A DNA stretch of 64,000 bases, taken from Ectobacillus ponti. GTDB taxonomy: Bacteria > Bacillota > Bacilli > Bacillales > Bacillaceae_G. Numbering within the stretch: the first letter of the stretch is position 1; every line of letters starts with the position of its first letter. Positions 17,181 through 25,464 of this stretch are shown in pieces. The notes beneath the pieces are model-generated. The model ran no database searches, was not told the origin of the DNA, and saw only the letters and a program-made list of their open reading frames with translations. The stretch spans positions 205,135-269,134 of the forward strand of contig NZ_JANCLT010000003.1 in assembly GCF_024294785.1 (NCBI RefSeq), in the 5' to 3' direction. The translations under genes and the position numbers were made by a program.

Positions 17181-18031
17181 AAGTGCTGATCTTAGGCGGT
17201 CAAGGAATGGCTGGTCATATCATTGCAGATTATTTGCAGGAGCAGACAGACCATGAAGTGTGGCGGACCGTCAGGAGAGAGACAGGGGATTCCCGGTGTC
17301 TCTCTCTTGATGTGCGGGAGGAGACAAAAGTAAAAGGTATTCTGGAACAAATCAGGCCGGATGTTGTCATTAATGCAGTGGGTTTATTGAATGAAGCGGT
17401 GGACCGCCACCTGGCAGATGCGATTTATGTGAACAGCCTGCTGCCGCATCGTCTCGCTTCATGGGGAGAAGAGCTATCATACCGGCTCATTCACATCAGC
17501 ACGGATTGTGTATTTTCCGGACGAAACGGCGGCTATCGCGAGCAGGATGCCGCTGATGCCGACAGCCTGTATGGCCGGACGAAGTATTTGGGAGAAGTCC
17601 AGCAGCCGCATCTGACCATCCGTACTTCTATCATCGGCCCGGAATTAAAGGAGAATGGCATCGGGCTGTTTCATTGGTTTATGAAGCAAACCGGAACCAT
17701 AAAAGGCTTTACAGAGGTGTTCTGGAACGGAGTCACGACACTGGAGCTGGCAAAGTTCATTTCCAGCACAATCGGGCAGCCCCTTTCCGGACTCATCCAT
17801 CTCGCCGCAGCCCCGGCTATTTCCAAGCATCAGCTGCTCAGTATGATGAAGGAGGAATTTTCCCGGGATGATATAACCATTGTGCTTGATGCCGGACCAA
17901 GGTCGGACAAAAGCATTGTATCGACGAGAGGCGATATATCCTATACCGTGCCGGCTTACCGGCTCATGCTGCAGGAGCTGCACATGTGGATGCAGCTGCA
18001 TCAAGAGCAGTATCAGCAATATAACAGGTAG
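17177..18031 (+). CDS. RmlD-like sugar-nucleotide reductase (WbvR type)
   Basis: A 284-residue SDR of the RmlD superfamily: GGQGMAGHIIADYL (residues 7-20), DVVINAVGLLNEAVD, ISTDCVFSGRNGGY and LYGRTKYLGEV with the catalytic YxxxK. It has no C-terminal cupin domain, unlike FnlB/WbjC/CapF. In the UDP-L-QuiNAc route (WbvB-WbvR-WbvD) the reductase is of this shorter RmlD-like type, so the trio here fits L-QuiNAc somewhat better than L-FucNAc. That assignment is inference. It overlaps the dehydratase by 4 bp. Confidence 0.82.
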   Translation: MKVLILGGQGMAGHIIADYLQEQTDHEVWRTVRRETGDSRCLSLDVREETKVKGILEQIRPDVVINAVGLLNEAVDRHLADAIYVNSLLPHRLASWGEELSYRLIHISTDCVFSGRNGGYREQDAADADSLYGRTKYLGEVQQPHLTIRTSIIGPELKENGIGLFHWFMKQTGTIKGFTEVFWNGVTTLELAKFISSTIGQPLSGLIHLAAAPAISKHQLLSMMKEEFSRDDITIVLDAGPRSDKSIVSTRGDISYTVPAYRLMLQELHMWMQLHQEQYQQYNR

Positions 18032-18047
18032 AGAGGAAAAACAGACC

Positions 18048-18782
18048 ATGCTGCCAAAGGTTACCATTATTATTCCCTTTTATAATTGCCGCTATGTCCA
18101 GTCGGCCATTTGGAGTGCCCTGGCACAAACGCATCCCCATGTGGAGGTGATTGTGGTGGATGACGGCTCAACAAAGTATACAGAGCTGATTGAACCATAT
18201 AAAGGAAGAATCCGTTATATCCGCAAAGAAAACGGCGGGACCGCCACAGCTTTGAATGCCGGCATCCGCGCTGCGACAGGAGAGTATATCAGCTGGCTCA
18301 GCTCCGACGATATGTATGATCCGAAGAAGGTGGAGGCACAGCTGGCATTTATGCTGGAGAAGCAGGCTTATATCAGCTGTACCCGCTGGAACCTGATTGA
18401 TGCGGAGGGCACCATTATCCACTACAATGTGGGAAATCCAATCCGCAGCCGGATTGAGTTCCTGCAAACTATGGCAAAGAGCTGTGTCATCAATGGATGC
18501 ACCATTATGATCCATAAAAATATTTTCCAAGAAATCGGGCTGTTTGACGAAGCCCTGCTGTATACGCACGATTATGATTTATGGCTGCGGGTTATGAAAA
18601 AGTATGAGATGCACTATCTCGATATGACGCTTATCAATTATCGCGTGCATGAAAACATGGGGTCCATTCAGCACGGCAAGGAGCAGCAGGAGGAGGTTGT
18701 TCTGGTAAAACGCAAGCACCGCCAGGATTTGCAGCGGCTCATACAAGAGCTGGCCGCACAGCAGGGGAAGGGGCAGTCATGA
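18048..18782 (+). CDS. Glycosyltransferase family 2
   Basis: A 244-residue GT-A enzyme. VTIIIPFYNCRYVQSAIWSAL at the start, VIVVDDGS, the NGGTATALNAGI loop and the metal motif SSDDMY (a DXD variant) give the family. HDYDLWLRV later supplies the usual catalytic ED-like region. The ATG at 18048 follows GAGAGG and starts exactly at the GT2 fold, so the longer open frame upstream is not used. It overlaps the next GT4 gene by 4 bp, fourth gene of the five-gene operon 15107-19807. Confidence 0.9.
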   Translation: MLPKVTIIIPFYNCRYVQSAIWSALAQTHPHVEVIVVDDGSTKYTELIEPYKGRIRYIRKENGGTATALNAGIRAATGEYISWLSSDDMYDPKKVEAQLAFMLEKQAYISCTRWNLIDAEGTIIHYNVGNPIRSRIEFLQTMAKSCVINGCTIMIHKNIFQEIGLFDEALLYTHDYDLWLRVMKKYEMHYLDMTLINYRVHENMGSIQHGKEQQEEVVLVKRKHRQDLQRLIQELAAQQGKGQS

Positions 18783-19807
18783 AAATCACAATGCCCATTC
18801 TTACGCTGAGTAAAGGCGGTGCCCAGCGTATGCTGGCGGAGCTTGCGAATGCCATGGCACAGCGCGGCCACGAGGTGACGGTCGTGATGCCGCCGCAGGG
18901 AGAAATAGATTTCCCGCTGCATACACAGGTGCTGCGTACAAAGGGCACTGACATACAGGAGGAGGACCTTCCGGCCGGAGATATCATTCTGTCCAACTTT
19001 TACACGCTGATTGAAATGGCGGAGCGGGCCAGCCGCAAGGGCAAGGGGAAGCATGTGCGCCTGAGTCTGTGCTATGAGCCTGCCTTTCTTCCGTACAACC
19101 ATGTGTCCTTCCCGACTTATAACATGACCTCCAACCTAATTGTGCTGTCCAAATGGCAGCAAACCCTGATTGAAACCATTCACGGCATTCGGGGTGAAAT
19201 TGTCCCGGCCGGCGTCAGCGGGGAATTCGGCAATCTGCAGCTCCGGGAGCAGGAGCCATTGCAAATTGCCGCGGTTTTTCGTAAAGCAGAGGGAGGCTTC
19301 TCTTGGCATAGGGAGCAGGATTACCTGCTGTCAGCTCTCTTACAGGTACGCCGGGAGGTTCCTGCTGTGCAAATCAACATGATCAGTCCGCCCGGAGAGT
19401 ACCATGCTTCGCCGCAGCTGCAGGAAATGAAGCGAATGCACAACTTCCAGCTGTATACACCTGCAAATGACACCGAGCTCAATTATCATTACAATCAGTC
19501 GCACATCTTTGTCAGCTCTTCTATTTACGATACCATCTCCTTGCCGGCCCTGGAGGCAATGAAAACGGGAGCAGCTGTAGTATCGCTGTATTCCGGCGGC
19601 AACATGGACTACTGCCGGCCGGGAGCCAATTGCCTGTTGTCATACCGGCATGAAGGCAGGCTTGCTGCGGACATTCTCCGGCTTGTCCGGGACACAGAGC
19701 TGCGCCAGTCCCTGGCAAGGGCCGGCGAGAATGAAGCGAAGCTTTGGACATGGGAGCGGAGCGGAGACCGGTTGGAGGAGGTGCTCCAGTCGTTTCTGCG
19801 GTCATAG
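18779..19807 (+). CDS. Glycosyltransferase family 4
   Basis: A 342-residue GT-B protein. The N-terminal acceptor loop is LSKGGAQRMLAELANAMAQ, and the C-terminal donor region reads FVSSSIYDTISLPALEAMKTGAAVV, a GT4 E-x7-E region in which the first Glu is replaced (YDTISLPALE), then SGGNMDYCRPGANCLL. It is the last gene of the L-QuiNAc/FucNAc-type operon and is followed by a strong terminator. Donor and linkage cannot be read. Confidence 0.85.
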   Translation: MKITMPILTLSKGGAQRMLAELANAMAQRGHEVTVVMPPQGEIDFPLHTQVLRTKGTDIQEEDLPAGDIILSNFYTLIEMAERASRKGKGKHVRLSLCYEPAFLPYNHVSFPTYNMTSNLIVLSKWQQTLIETIHGIRGEIVPAGVSGEFGNLQLREQEPLQIAAVFRKAEGGFSWHREQDYLLSALLQVRREVPAVQINMISPPGEYHASPQLQEMKRMHNFQLYTPANDTELNYHYNQSHIFVSSSIYDTISLPALEAMKTGAAVVSLYSGGNMDYCRPGANCLLSYRHEGRLAADILRLVRDTELRQSLARAGENEAKLWTWERSGDRLEEVLQSFLRS

Positions 19808-19817
19808 CATGCAAGGG

Positions 19818-19845
19818 AAGGGAGTGCCGGGGCACTCCCTTTTAT
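19818..19845. terminator. Bidirectional terminator
   Basis: Arms aagggagtgcc (19818-19828) and ggcactccctt (19831-19841) form a near-perfect stem between the converging GT4 and GT2-TPR genes. Confidence 0.88.
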
Positions 19846-20930
19846 ATCATAAGCTGCTGCAGCTTTTCTTCGTAGGAACGCACCACAGGATGGGAGGAGG
19901 TGTGCCGCTTTGCCTCCTGCAAATGCAGCCGGGCGTTTTCGTAATCCTTCCTATGAAGATAGCAGGCGCACAGCTGAATGTGCGGCAGCCACGTATAATA
20001 CATATGCTCCACCGCTGCCGTGCTGCCAGCGGGGCGCTGGAGCTCCAGAGAAAACCGCGCCCAAGGCAAGGCAGCCTCATACTGGCCGGATTCAATAAAG
20101 ATATTGCAAATTCGGCCGATCAGCTCCCGGCGCGGCAGGCCGTACTGCAAGCCCTGCAGACACGTCTGCAGGCATTCCTGCCGTCTGCCGGCGAGGTAAT
20201 GACAGTCTGCCAGATATGCGTGGGCCAGCAGCCGCGATTCAATCTCTGTAGGCGCCAGCTCCAAGAAGCGGGCAAACCAAGTGCCGGCAGCCTCCACCTG
20301 CCGGCTGTGCAGCAGTTCAAAGGCATAGTGGAACATATCCCGCGGCGTCAGCTCTGCCCCTTCAGCCAGCATGCTTTCGTAGATTTGAAGATTGCGGCTT
20401 GTAACGGCTTTTTCTTTCCCGTGTGTGACTGCAATTGTTGCATAGGCGCGGGCAGCTCCGTGATCCTGCAGTGTTTCGTGCACCCGCCCCACCCATTTGT
20501 ATTGCTTGGCGCGGCGGACAAGCCGTGTCCGGATCGTACTGAAGGTGACCCTGCCCTGCTCATCATGCCGAATGTGGTAGTCCATGAGAAAGGAGTCGAC
20601 ATCATGAGGGAAATGGCTCTTCAGCTCCGCGAACCGGCGCTGGTCCTCCTCGAGCAGCATATCATCTGCATCCAGCCAAAGAATATATTCCATCGTTGCT
20701 TTGGAAAAGGCGAAATTACGCGCGGCGGCAAAATCCTGGATCCATGGGAAATGATGGATTTCCAGAGTATAGGCTGAAGCAATTTGTACCGTTTCGTCTG
20801 TGGAGCCCGTGTCCACGATGATTATTTCATCTACAAGATGGGACACGCTGTCCAAGCAGCGTGCAAGTGTCTGCGCCTCATCCTTCACAATCATACAAAG
20901 ACTGATTGTGGGAGATTGATATTCTTTCAT
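19842..20930 (-). CDS. GT2 glycosyltransferase with TPR-like C-terminus
   Basis: A 362-residue protein. Residues 1-210 are a GT2 domain: ISLCMIVKDEAQTLARCLDSV, DEIIIVDTGSTDET, the AARNFAF loop and LDADDML (DXD-type motif). Residues about 215-355 are tetratricopeptide-like helical pairs, for example HSRQVEAAGTWFARFLEL and KDYENARLHLQEAK. The architecture is that of SunS-like and other protein glycosyltransferases. I chose the ATG at 20930, preceded by GGGAGGAAGC; an upstream in-frame start would place 25 residues across the preceding terminator. It lies directly downstream of the collagen-like gene, which makes that protein a plausible acceptor. Confidence 0.88.
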   Translation of the reverse strand: MKEYQSPTISLCMIVKDEAQTLARCLDSVSHLVDEIIIVDTGSTDETVQIASAYTLEIHHFPWIQDFAAARNFAFSKATMEYILWLDADDMLLEEDQRRFAELKSHFPHDVDSFLMDYHIRHDEQGRVTFSTIRTRLVRRAKQYKWVGRVHETLQDHGAARAYATIAVTHGKEKAVTSRNLQIYESMLAEGAELTPRDMFHYAFELLHSRQVEAAGTWFARFLELAPTEIESRLLAHAYLADCHYLAGRRQECLQTCLQGLQYGLPRRELIGRICNIFIESGQYEAALPWARFSLELQRPAGSTAAVEHMYYTWLPHIQLCACYLHRKDYENARLHLQEAKRHTSSHPVVRSYEEKLQQLMI

Positions 20931-20965
20931 TTCTGCTTCCTCCCTCTCTATCCTAATAAGAAGGC

Positions 20966-21000
20966 GAAAAAAGAATTGAGGGAGCCTCAATTCTTTCTTT
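20966..21000 (-). terminator. Terminator of the collagen-like gene
   Basis: The stem aaagaattgagg/cctcaattcttt with loop gag has a T-run on the minus strand (ttcttttttcg). It separates the collagen-like gene from the GT2-TPR gene, so the two may be made in different amounts. Confidence 0.87.
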
Positions 21001-21014
21001 GTCATGTAAAGATT

Positions 21015-21968
21015 TTATGGTATTTGGATAATGCGAAGGCTGACCTGCTCCAGGGTGATATCTGTATCCAGACTTGGAATCGTAATGCCGCTGAGACTTG
21101 GCGTCAAGGTCGGAGTTAAGGTCGGTGTACCGTTATCAAAGGCTGTCACAGCAATATAAAGACTATCGCCATCCCCCATGGATACGAGCGTAGAACCATT
21201 TTGCAGATTCGTGATGCCTGTATTGGCAGCGCCGGAAAGGGTAAAAGAATCTGATAGAGTCGTAACAACCTGGTCTGCTGAAAATTTAATGACAGCAAAT
21301 TGGACAGTTGAAGTAGAGAGGGAGCGGTTCAGTGTCAAATCATAGTTAATAGAGTAAATACCAGGGCTCAGTGTGCTGAGAGAGTCTTTATAGCCGTTCA
21401 ATTCTGTGTGCTCTACATCACGCAGCACGGTCGCTTCGAGCAAAGGAAGCGGCACACCGACTGAAAGGTCGTCAATGATATAGGGAGCATCGGTACTGGC
21501 AGCAACGAAGGAAACCACGGTATTTGCCTGCACCTGGCTGTTGGAAAATGCGGTGAATGCGGCTCCTGCAGCGACCGGCCCGGCTGGCGGCCCTGGCACC
21601 CCCTGAGGCCCTTGAGGTCCTGCGGGTCCAACTTCACCTTGAAGCCCTTGAGGCCCTTGAGGTCCTGCGGGTCCAGCTTCACCTTGAGGCCCTTGGGGTC
21701 CGGCAGGCCCAACGGCACCTTGAAGCCCTTGGGGCCCGGCAGACCCGGTTTCGCCCTGAAGTCCTTGAGGTCCAGCAGGCCCAGCCGGTCCTATTGCACC
21801 CTGAGGTCCTTGAGGTCCTTGAGGCCCTTGAGGTCCTTGAGGTCCTTGAGGCCCAGGCACCGGCACTCTGAGCCTTGAAAGCAAGCGAAGGCACTCATAA
21901 TCAAAGCAACCGGAACGCACATTCGCCAGTGTGGGCTTTGGGCATGATTTGCCTATATGTTTGTGCAT
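21015..21968 (-). CDS. Collagen-like exosporium-type protein
   Basis: A 317-residue protein with three parts. Residues 1-38 are a basic, cysteine-bearing segment ([18 protein letters not shown]) with no signal peptide. Residues 39-128 are 30 uninterrupted G-X-Y triplets, six GPQ followed by GPA/GPQ/GLQ mixtures. Residues 140-317 are a hydrophobic beta-rich domain like the C1q/BclA-type trimerisation head. BclA-family proteins form the hair-like nap of the Bacillus exosporium. Unlike BclA, the triplets contain almost no Thr (one GET), so the usual GPT glycosylation sites are missing. The best Thr/Pro run, [12 protein letters not shown], is in the head. The N-terminus does not resemble the BclA anchor. 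Confidence 0.87.
   Translation of the reverse strand: MHKHIGKSCPKPTLANVRSGCFDYECLRLLSRLRVPVPGPQGPQGPQGPQGPQGPQGAIGPAGPAGPQGLQGETGSAGPQGLQGAVGPAGPQGPQGEAGPAGPQGPQGLQGEVGPAGPQGPQGVPGPPAGPVAAGAAFTAFSNSQVQANTVVSFVAASTDAPYIIDDLSVGVPLPLLEATVLRDVEHTELNGYKDSLSTLSPGIYSINYDLTLNRSLSTSTVQFAVIKFSADQVVTTLSDSFTLSGAANTGITNLQNGSTLVSMGDGDSLYIAVTAFDNGTPTLTPTLTPSLSGITIPSLDTDITLEQVSLRIIQIP
21580..21858 (-). repeat. Collagen-triplet coding repeat
   Basis: A stretch of 9-bp-periodic DNA encoding G-X-Y triplets, including repeats of about 36-45 bp around 21600-21760. The regular period also leaves a long, meaningless open frame on the plus strand. Confidence 0.85.
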
Positions 21969-21995
21969 AAGAAACAGCCTCCTTATAGGAATTTA

Positions 21996-22020
21996 CACCT
22001 CCTAGTGTATGTGGGAGGTG
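21996..22020 (-). promoter_or_regulatory. SigK-like -10 inside an inverted repeat
   Basis: On the minus strand CATACACTA (22003-22011) fits the SigK -10 pattern CATANNNTA, upstream of the collagen-like gene and its GGAGG site. It sits between perfect arms cacctcc (21996-22002) and ggaggtg (22014-22020). No -35 AC at the normal distance was found, so promoter function is only suggested. The rest of the 308-bp gap up to galU shows no gene. Confidence 0.4.
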
Positions 22021-22276
22021 CAAAGTTGGGATGGGCGGGTGTGCCGTGTATTGCATGTATTTTAGTCCGTCTTTCGGCAATGACACCTTTCGCACCGGCA
22101 GTTGGACAGCTGGATTCAGCGGGGGCGCACATTTTTCATGCGGGAAGCACCAAAATGTAACCGAATGAGAGGAGTACAATATAGTATTTAATAGGGATAA
22201 GCCACGCTTCAGGCTATGTGCCGTTGGCCTACGAGCTTCCAAGTATGTAATTTTCAATGGAATGGGGTGAGATGCA

Positions 22277-23083
22277 ATGATAAAGAAAGCTGTGATACCT
22301 GCTGCCGGATATGGAACAAGAAGCCTGCCCATCACAAAGGTGCTGCCAAAGGAACTGTTTCCGATTGCCGGGCGTCCCGCCATTGACTATGTGGTGCAGG
22401 AAGCCGCAGAAGCAGGAATTGAAGAAATTCTAATTGTCTTATCGAGATACAAGGATATGATTGTTGACTATTTTGACCGTTCTCTGGAACTTGAGGTGTT
22501 TTTACAGGAAAAAGGAAAAGCGCACTTGCTTCCCCTTATTGAACAGCCAAAGGTGCATATTCAATATGTGCGGCAGCCGTATGCAAGCGGACTTGGGGAT
22601 GCGGTGCGCCTGGCGCAGTCTTTCGCAGGGAATGATCCTTTTGCGGTGCTGCTGCCTGACCAGTTTTTTGTAAGGGAGCAGGGCAATGCGCTGCAAACGG
22701 TGATTCAGGCCTATGAGCAGCGCCGGAACAGTATCATTGGTGTAAAAGCAGTGAAAGAGGAAGATTTAAAGCTGTACGGAGTGATACAGGGAACAAAAGT
22801 GACAGAGCAGCTGTACAACATTACAGACATTATTGAAAAGCCGCAAATACATCCCCCTTCAAATCTGGCTGTAATCGGCCGCTACGTGTTTACCCCGGAA
22901 ATTTTTCAATATCTTCAGCGTGTACAGCCTGGCGTAGGAAATGAAATTCAATTGACCGATGCCATCAAGGATATGATGGCGGTTCATCCATTTCAGGCGC
23001 AAATTCTGCCGATGGATTGCTATGATTTGGGAAAAGAAGAGGAGTATATGGCGCTCCTTACTTATATGTTCAAGAGGAAATGA
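22277..23083 (+). CDS. galU: UTP-glucose-1-phosphate uridylyltransferase
   Basis: A 268-residue nucleotidyltransferase that makes UDP-glucose from UTP and glucose-1-phosphate. VIPAAGYGTRSLPITKVLPKE is the N-terminal signature loop, with a slight change from the usual GLGTRFLPATK. VVQEAAEAGIEEILIVLSR, LGDAVRLA and LLPDQFF (the metal-binding D) are present. GIVD-like and NEIQLTDAIKDMM end the domain. It is the first gene of a nine-gene rightward unit and feeds ugd and galE in the same unit. Bacillus usually has a second housekeeping copy. Confidence 0.92.
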   Translation: MIKKAVIPAAGYGTRSLPITKVLPKELFPIAGRPAIDYVVQEAAEAGIEEILIVLSRYKDMIVDYFDRSLELEVFLQEKGKAHLLPLIEQPKVHIQYVRQPYASGLGDAVRLAQSFAGNDPFAVLLPDQFFVREQGNALQTVIQAYEQRRNSIIGVKAVKEEDLKLYGVIQGTKVTEQLYNITDIIEKPQIHPPSNLAVIGRYVFTPEIFQYLQRVQPGVGNEIQLTDAIKDMMAVHPFQAQILPMDCYDLGKEEEYMALLTYMFKRK

Positions 23084-23093
23084 GGCGACAGAC

Positions 23094-24368
23094 ATGAAGG
23101 TTTTGGTAGTCGGCACAGGCTACGTGGGGGCGACAACCGCCCTGATTTTTGCCGAACAGGGCCATCAGGTGACAGGTGTGGATGTGGACGAGAAGAAGAT
23201 TGCAAGCCTGCGGGCCGGCAAGCTTCATTTTTATGAGGAAGGGCTGGAGGAGCTGCTGGTGAAGCATTTGCAGCAGCAGCTTATCTTTACGACGGATATG
23301 GAAAAGGCCGTGCAGGAGAACGAGATGATCTACATCTGTGTAGGCACGCCGCAGAAAGAAGACGGCAGTGCCAACCTGGCCTATGTGGAGCAGGTGGCAC
23401 GGGCGATTGGCCAATATATGAATGGGTACAAGACTGTTGTCACCAAAAGCACGGTGCCGGTCGGCACGGCAGAGAAGGTGACGAACTGGATTGCCAAAGC
23501 GCAGACAAAGCCGTATGAGTATGACGTAGTATCAAACCCAGAGTTCCTGCGGGAAGGATCAGCTCTGTATGATGCCTTGCATCCTGACCGTATTGTGGTG
23601 GGAGCTTCGACAGAACGGGCATTTCAGAAGATGCGCGTCTTATTCGGCGAAGTGAATTGTCCTTATGTGGAGACAGAACCGAAGGCATCCGAATTGATCA
23701 AGTATGCGGCAAACTCTTTTCTGGCGTTGAAGATTTCTTACATCAATGAGTTGGCAAGACTGTGCGACAGCCTCCATATCAATGTCAAAGATGTGGCAAA
23801 CGGCATGGGATTGGATAAGCGAATTGGTACGAGCTTTCTCGGAGCCGGCATTGGATATGGAGGCTCTTGTTTTCCGAAGGATGTGAACGCATTGCTCAAT
23901 ACAGCTGCTCAAAGCAGCAGACCGCTTACAATTCTTGCTAAGGCAGTTCAAGTGAATGAATCCCAGACATTATATGCACTGGAAAAAATGGAAGCTGCGT
24001 TGGGCGGATGGAAGGAAAAAACGATTGCTGTGCTCGGATTGGCTTTCAAGGCGGATACAGATGATATGCGGGAGTCTCCATCCTTAAAAATGATTCACTA
24101 TCTGCTCCAGCAGGGGGTAACGGTGAAGGTGCATGACCCGGTGGCGAAATATACTGGGGGAGGTGTGCTGCAATGTGCCAGCGTGGCTGAAGCCATACAA
24201 GGAGCGGATGCTGTATTCCTGTGCACAGATTGGGCCGAATATAAGCAATTGGACTGGGGCAGCTTGTCCAAGGAAATGAATCAGCCAATTGTGCTGGATG
24301 GGCGGAACTGCTTGGATGCCAAGCAATTGAGGGAAGCCGGTGTTCAATATTATGGTTTGGGAGTATGA
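23094..24368 (+). CDS. ugd: UDP-glucose 6-dehydrogenase
   Basis: A 424-residue enzyme oxidising UDP-glucose to UDP-glucuronate with two NAD. VVGTGYVGATTALIFAEQGH at the N-terminus, EGLEELL, CVGTPQKEDGSANL, STVPVGTAEKV, NPEFLREGSALYD, KYAANSFLALKISYINE and the catalytic-Cys motif GIGYGGSCFPKDVNALL are all present, with the C-terminal LAFKADTDDMRESP. The ATG at 23094 follows AGGAAATGAGG; the longer open frame overlaps galU. With the UDP-glucuronate decarboxylase at 32340 it could supply UDP-xylose. Confidence 0.95.
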   Translation: MKVLVVGTGYVGATTALIFAEQGHQVTGVDVDEKKIASLRAGKLHFYEEGLEELLVKHLQQQLIFTTDMEKAVQENEMIYICVGTPQKEDGSANLAYVEQVARAIGQYMNGYKTVVTKSTVPVGTAEKVTNWIAKAQTKPYEYDVVSNPEFLREGSALYDALHPDRIVVGASTERAFQKMRVLFGEVNCPYVETEPKASELIKYAANSFLALKISYINELARLCDSLHINVKDVANGMGLDKRIGTSFLGAGIGYGGSCFPKDVNALLNTAAQSSRPLTILAKAVQVNESQTLYALEKMEAALGGWKEKTIAVLGLAFKADTDDMRESPSLKMIHYLLQQGVTVKVHDPVAKYTGGGVLQCASVAEAIQGADAVFLCTDWAEYKQLDWGSLSKEMNQPIVLDGRNCLDAKQLREAGVQYYGLGV

Positions 24369-24396
24369 TAGGACACACTGAAAGGAATGTATCATT

Positions 24397-25398
24397 TTGC
24401 TAGTTTCTGTTATTACTTCAGTTTACAACGGTGAAAAGTATTTGTGGGAGGCCGTCAACAGCATCCTGACTCAGACATATCAAAATTTTGAATATATTAT
24501 CGTGAATGACGGTTCAACTGATGGAACAAGAGCAATCCTTGACAGCATCCGCGATCCAAGGGTTCGGGTCATTCACCTGGAAAGAAATCAAGGAACCAGC
24601 ATTGCCAGAAATACAGCAGTGGAGCATGCGAAGGGCGAATGGATTGCAGTTCAGGATGCAGATGACATTAGCTTGCCGCACCGGCTGGCAGAGCAAGTGA
24701 AATATATTCAGTCTCATCCATGGCTTGTGGGAGCTTGCTCACAAATTCAATGCTTTCCGGAGGATGGATCGGTAAATTCCGAGCACGTACAGGGAACAGA
24801 AAGGTACCATAATGGATTTCTGACATACGACCAGCTTGACAGGGAACGCTTTCATGGCTGCCCGGTGGCGACCCCTACGATTATGTTTTCCAAAGCAGCT
24901 TTTATGCAGGCTGGAAAGTACGACCCGGGCGTGCCGGTTGTAGAGGATTATGATTTTGTCTTGTTCAGGCTGTTCCAGGTGGGGAGAATTGAGGTCATTC
25001 CTCAAGCGCTGTACAGGTATCGTGTTCGGAACAACTCTGTTTCCCGTGCCGATTCGCTGCGGACCCAAAATCTGATTAACTGGATTGCATTAAGAGGGGT
25101 ACAGAACATTTGCTTTTATAACTTGGGCCGAAAGCTGAAGGTGCTGATCATCGGCAGCAAAGCCGCATACGAACACCTGCAAGCTCATGTAATCCCAGGA
25201 CTTGGTTTCTCTGTATATGGCTGCACTTCCAATTTCTATACGCCGGCGCATGAGATTCAGCAGCTGATCAGCCAAAACTGGATAGATGCTGTGCTCGTAC
25301 TGGATCATGATCAATCGGAAGGGTTTGTGGAACGGATGGAGCAAAGCGGTCTGAGACTGAACCATCAAATTTTCAGAGTCTATACAATGTTTAACTGA
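24397..25398 (+). CDS. GT2 glycosyltransferase with extra C-terminal domain
   Basis: A 333-residue protein. Residues 1-215 form a GT2 domain: VSVITSVYNGEKYLWEAVNSIL, YIIVNDGSTDGT, AVQDADDIS (DXD-type) and EDYDFVLF. The last ~90 residues (LKVLIIGSKAAYEHLQAHV to FRVYTMFN) form a separate Rossmann-like segment, also seen in the paralog at 30175. The start is TTG at 24397 with AAAGGA upstream. The added domain begins with a strand-glycine pattern and ends in a conserved FRV motif; its role is unknown. Confidence 0.87.
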   Translation: MLVSVITSVYNGEKYLWEAVNSILTQTYQNFEYIIVNDGSTDGTRAILDSIRDPRVRVIHLERNQGTSIARNTAVEHAKGEWIAVQDADDISLPHRLAEQVKYIQSHPWLVGACSQIQCFPEDGSVNSEHVQGTERYHNGFLTYDQLDRERFHGCPVATPTIMFSKAAFMQAGKYDPGVPVVEDYDFVLFRLFQVGRIEVIPQALYRYRVRNNSVSRADSLRTQNLINWIALRGVQNICFYNLGRKLKVLIIGSKAAYEHLQAHVIPGLGFSVYGCTSNFYTPAHEIQQLISQNWIDAVLVLDHDQSEGFVERMEQSGLRLNHQIFRVYTMFN

Positions 25399-25464
25399 TG
25401 GTATTTCAGAATAGGAGCATTTATGTGGAGATACCTGTTTGCAGCAAGGAGGGAATAAGCGTAG

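Noticed and set aside
21557-21871. Open frames across the collagen region on the plus strand and in another minus-strand frame
   Set aside because: They arise from the 9-bp periodicity of the G-X-Y coding DNA and give low-complexity text.
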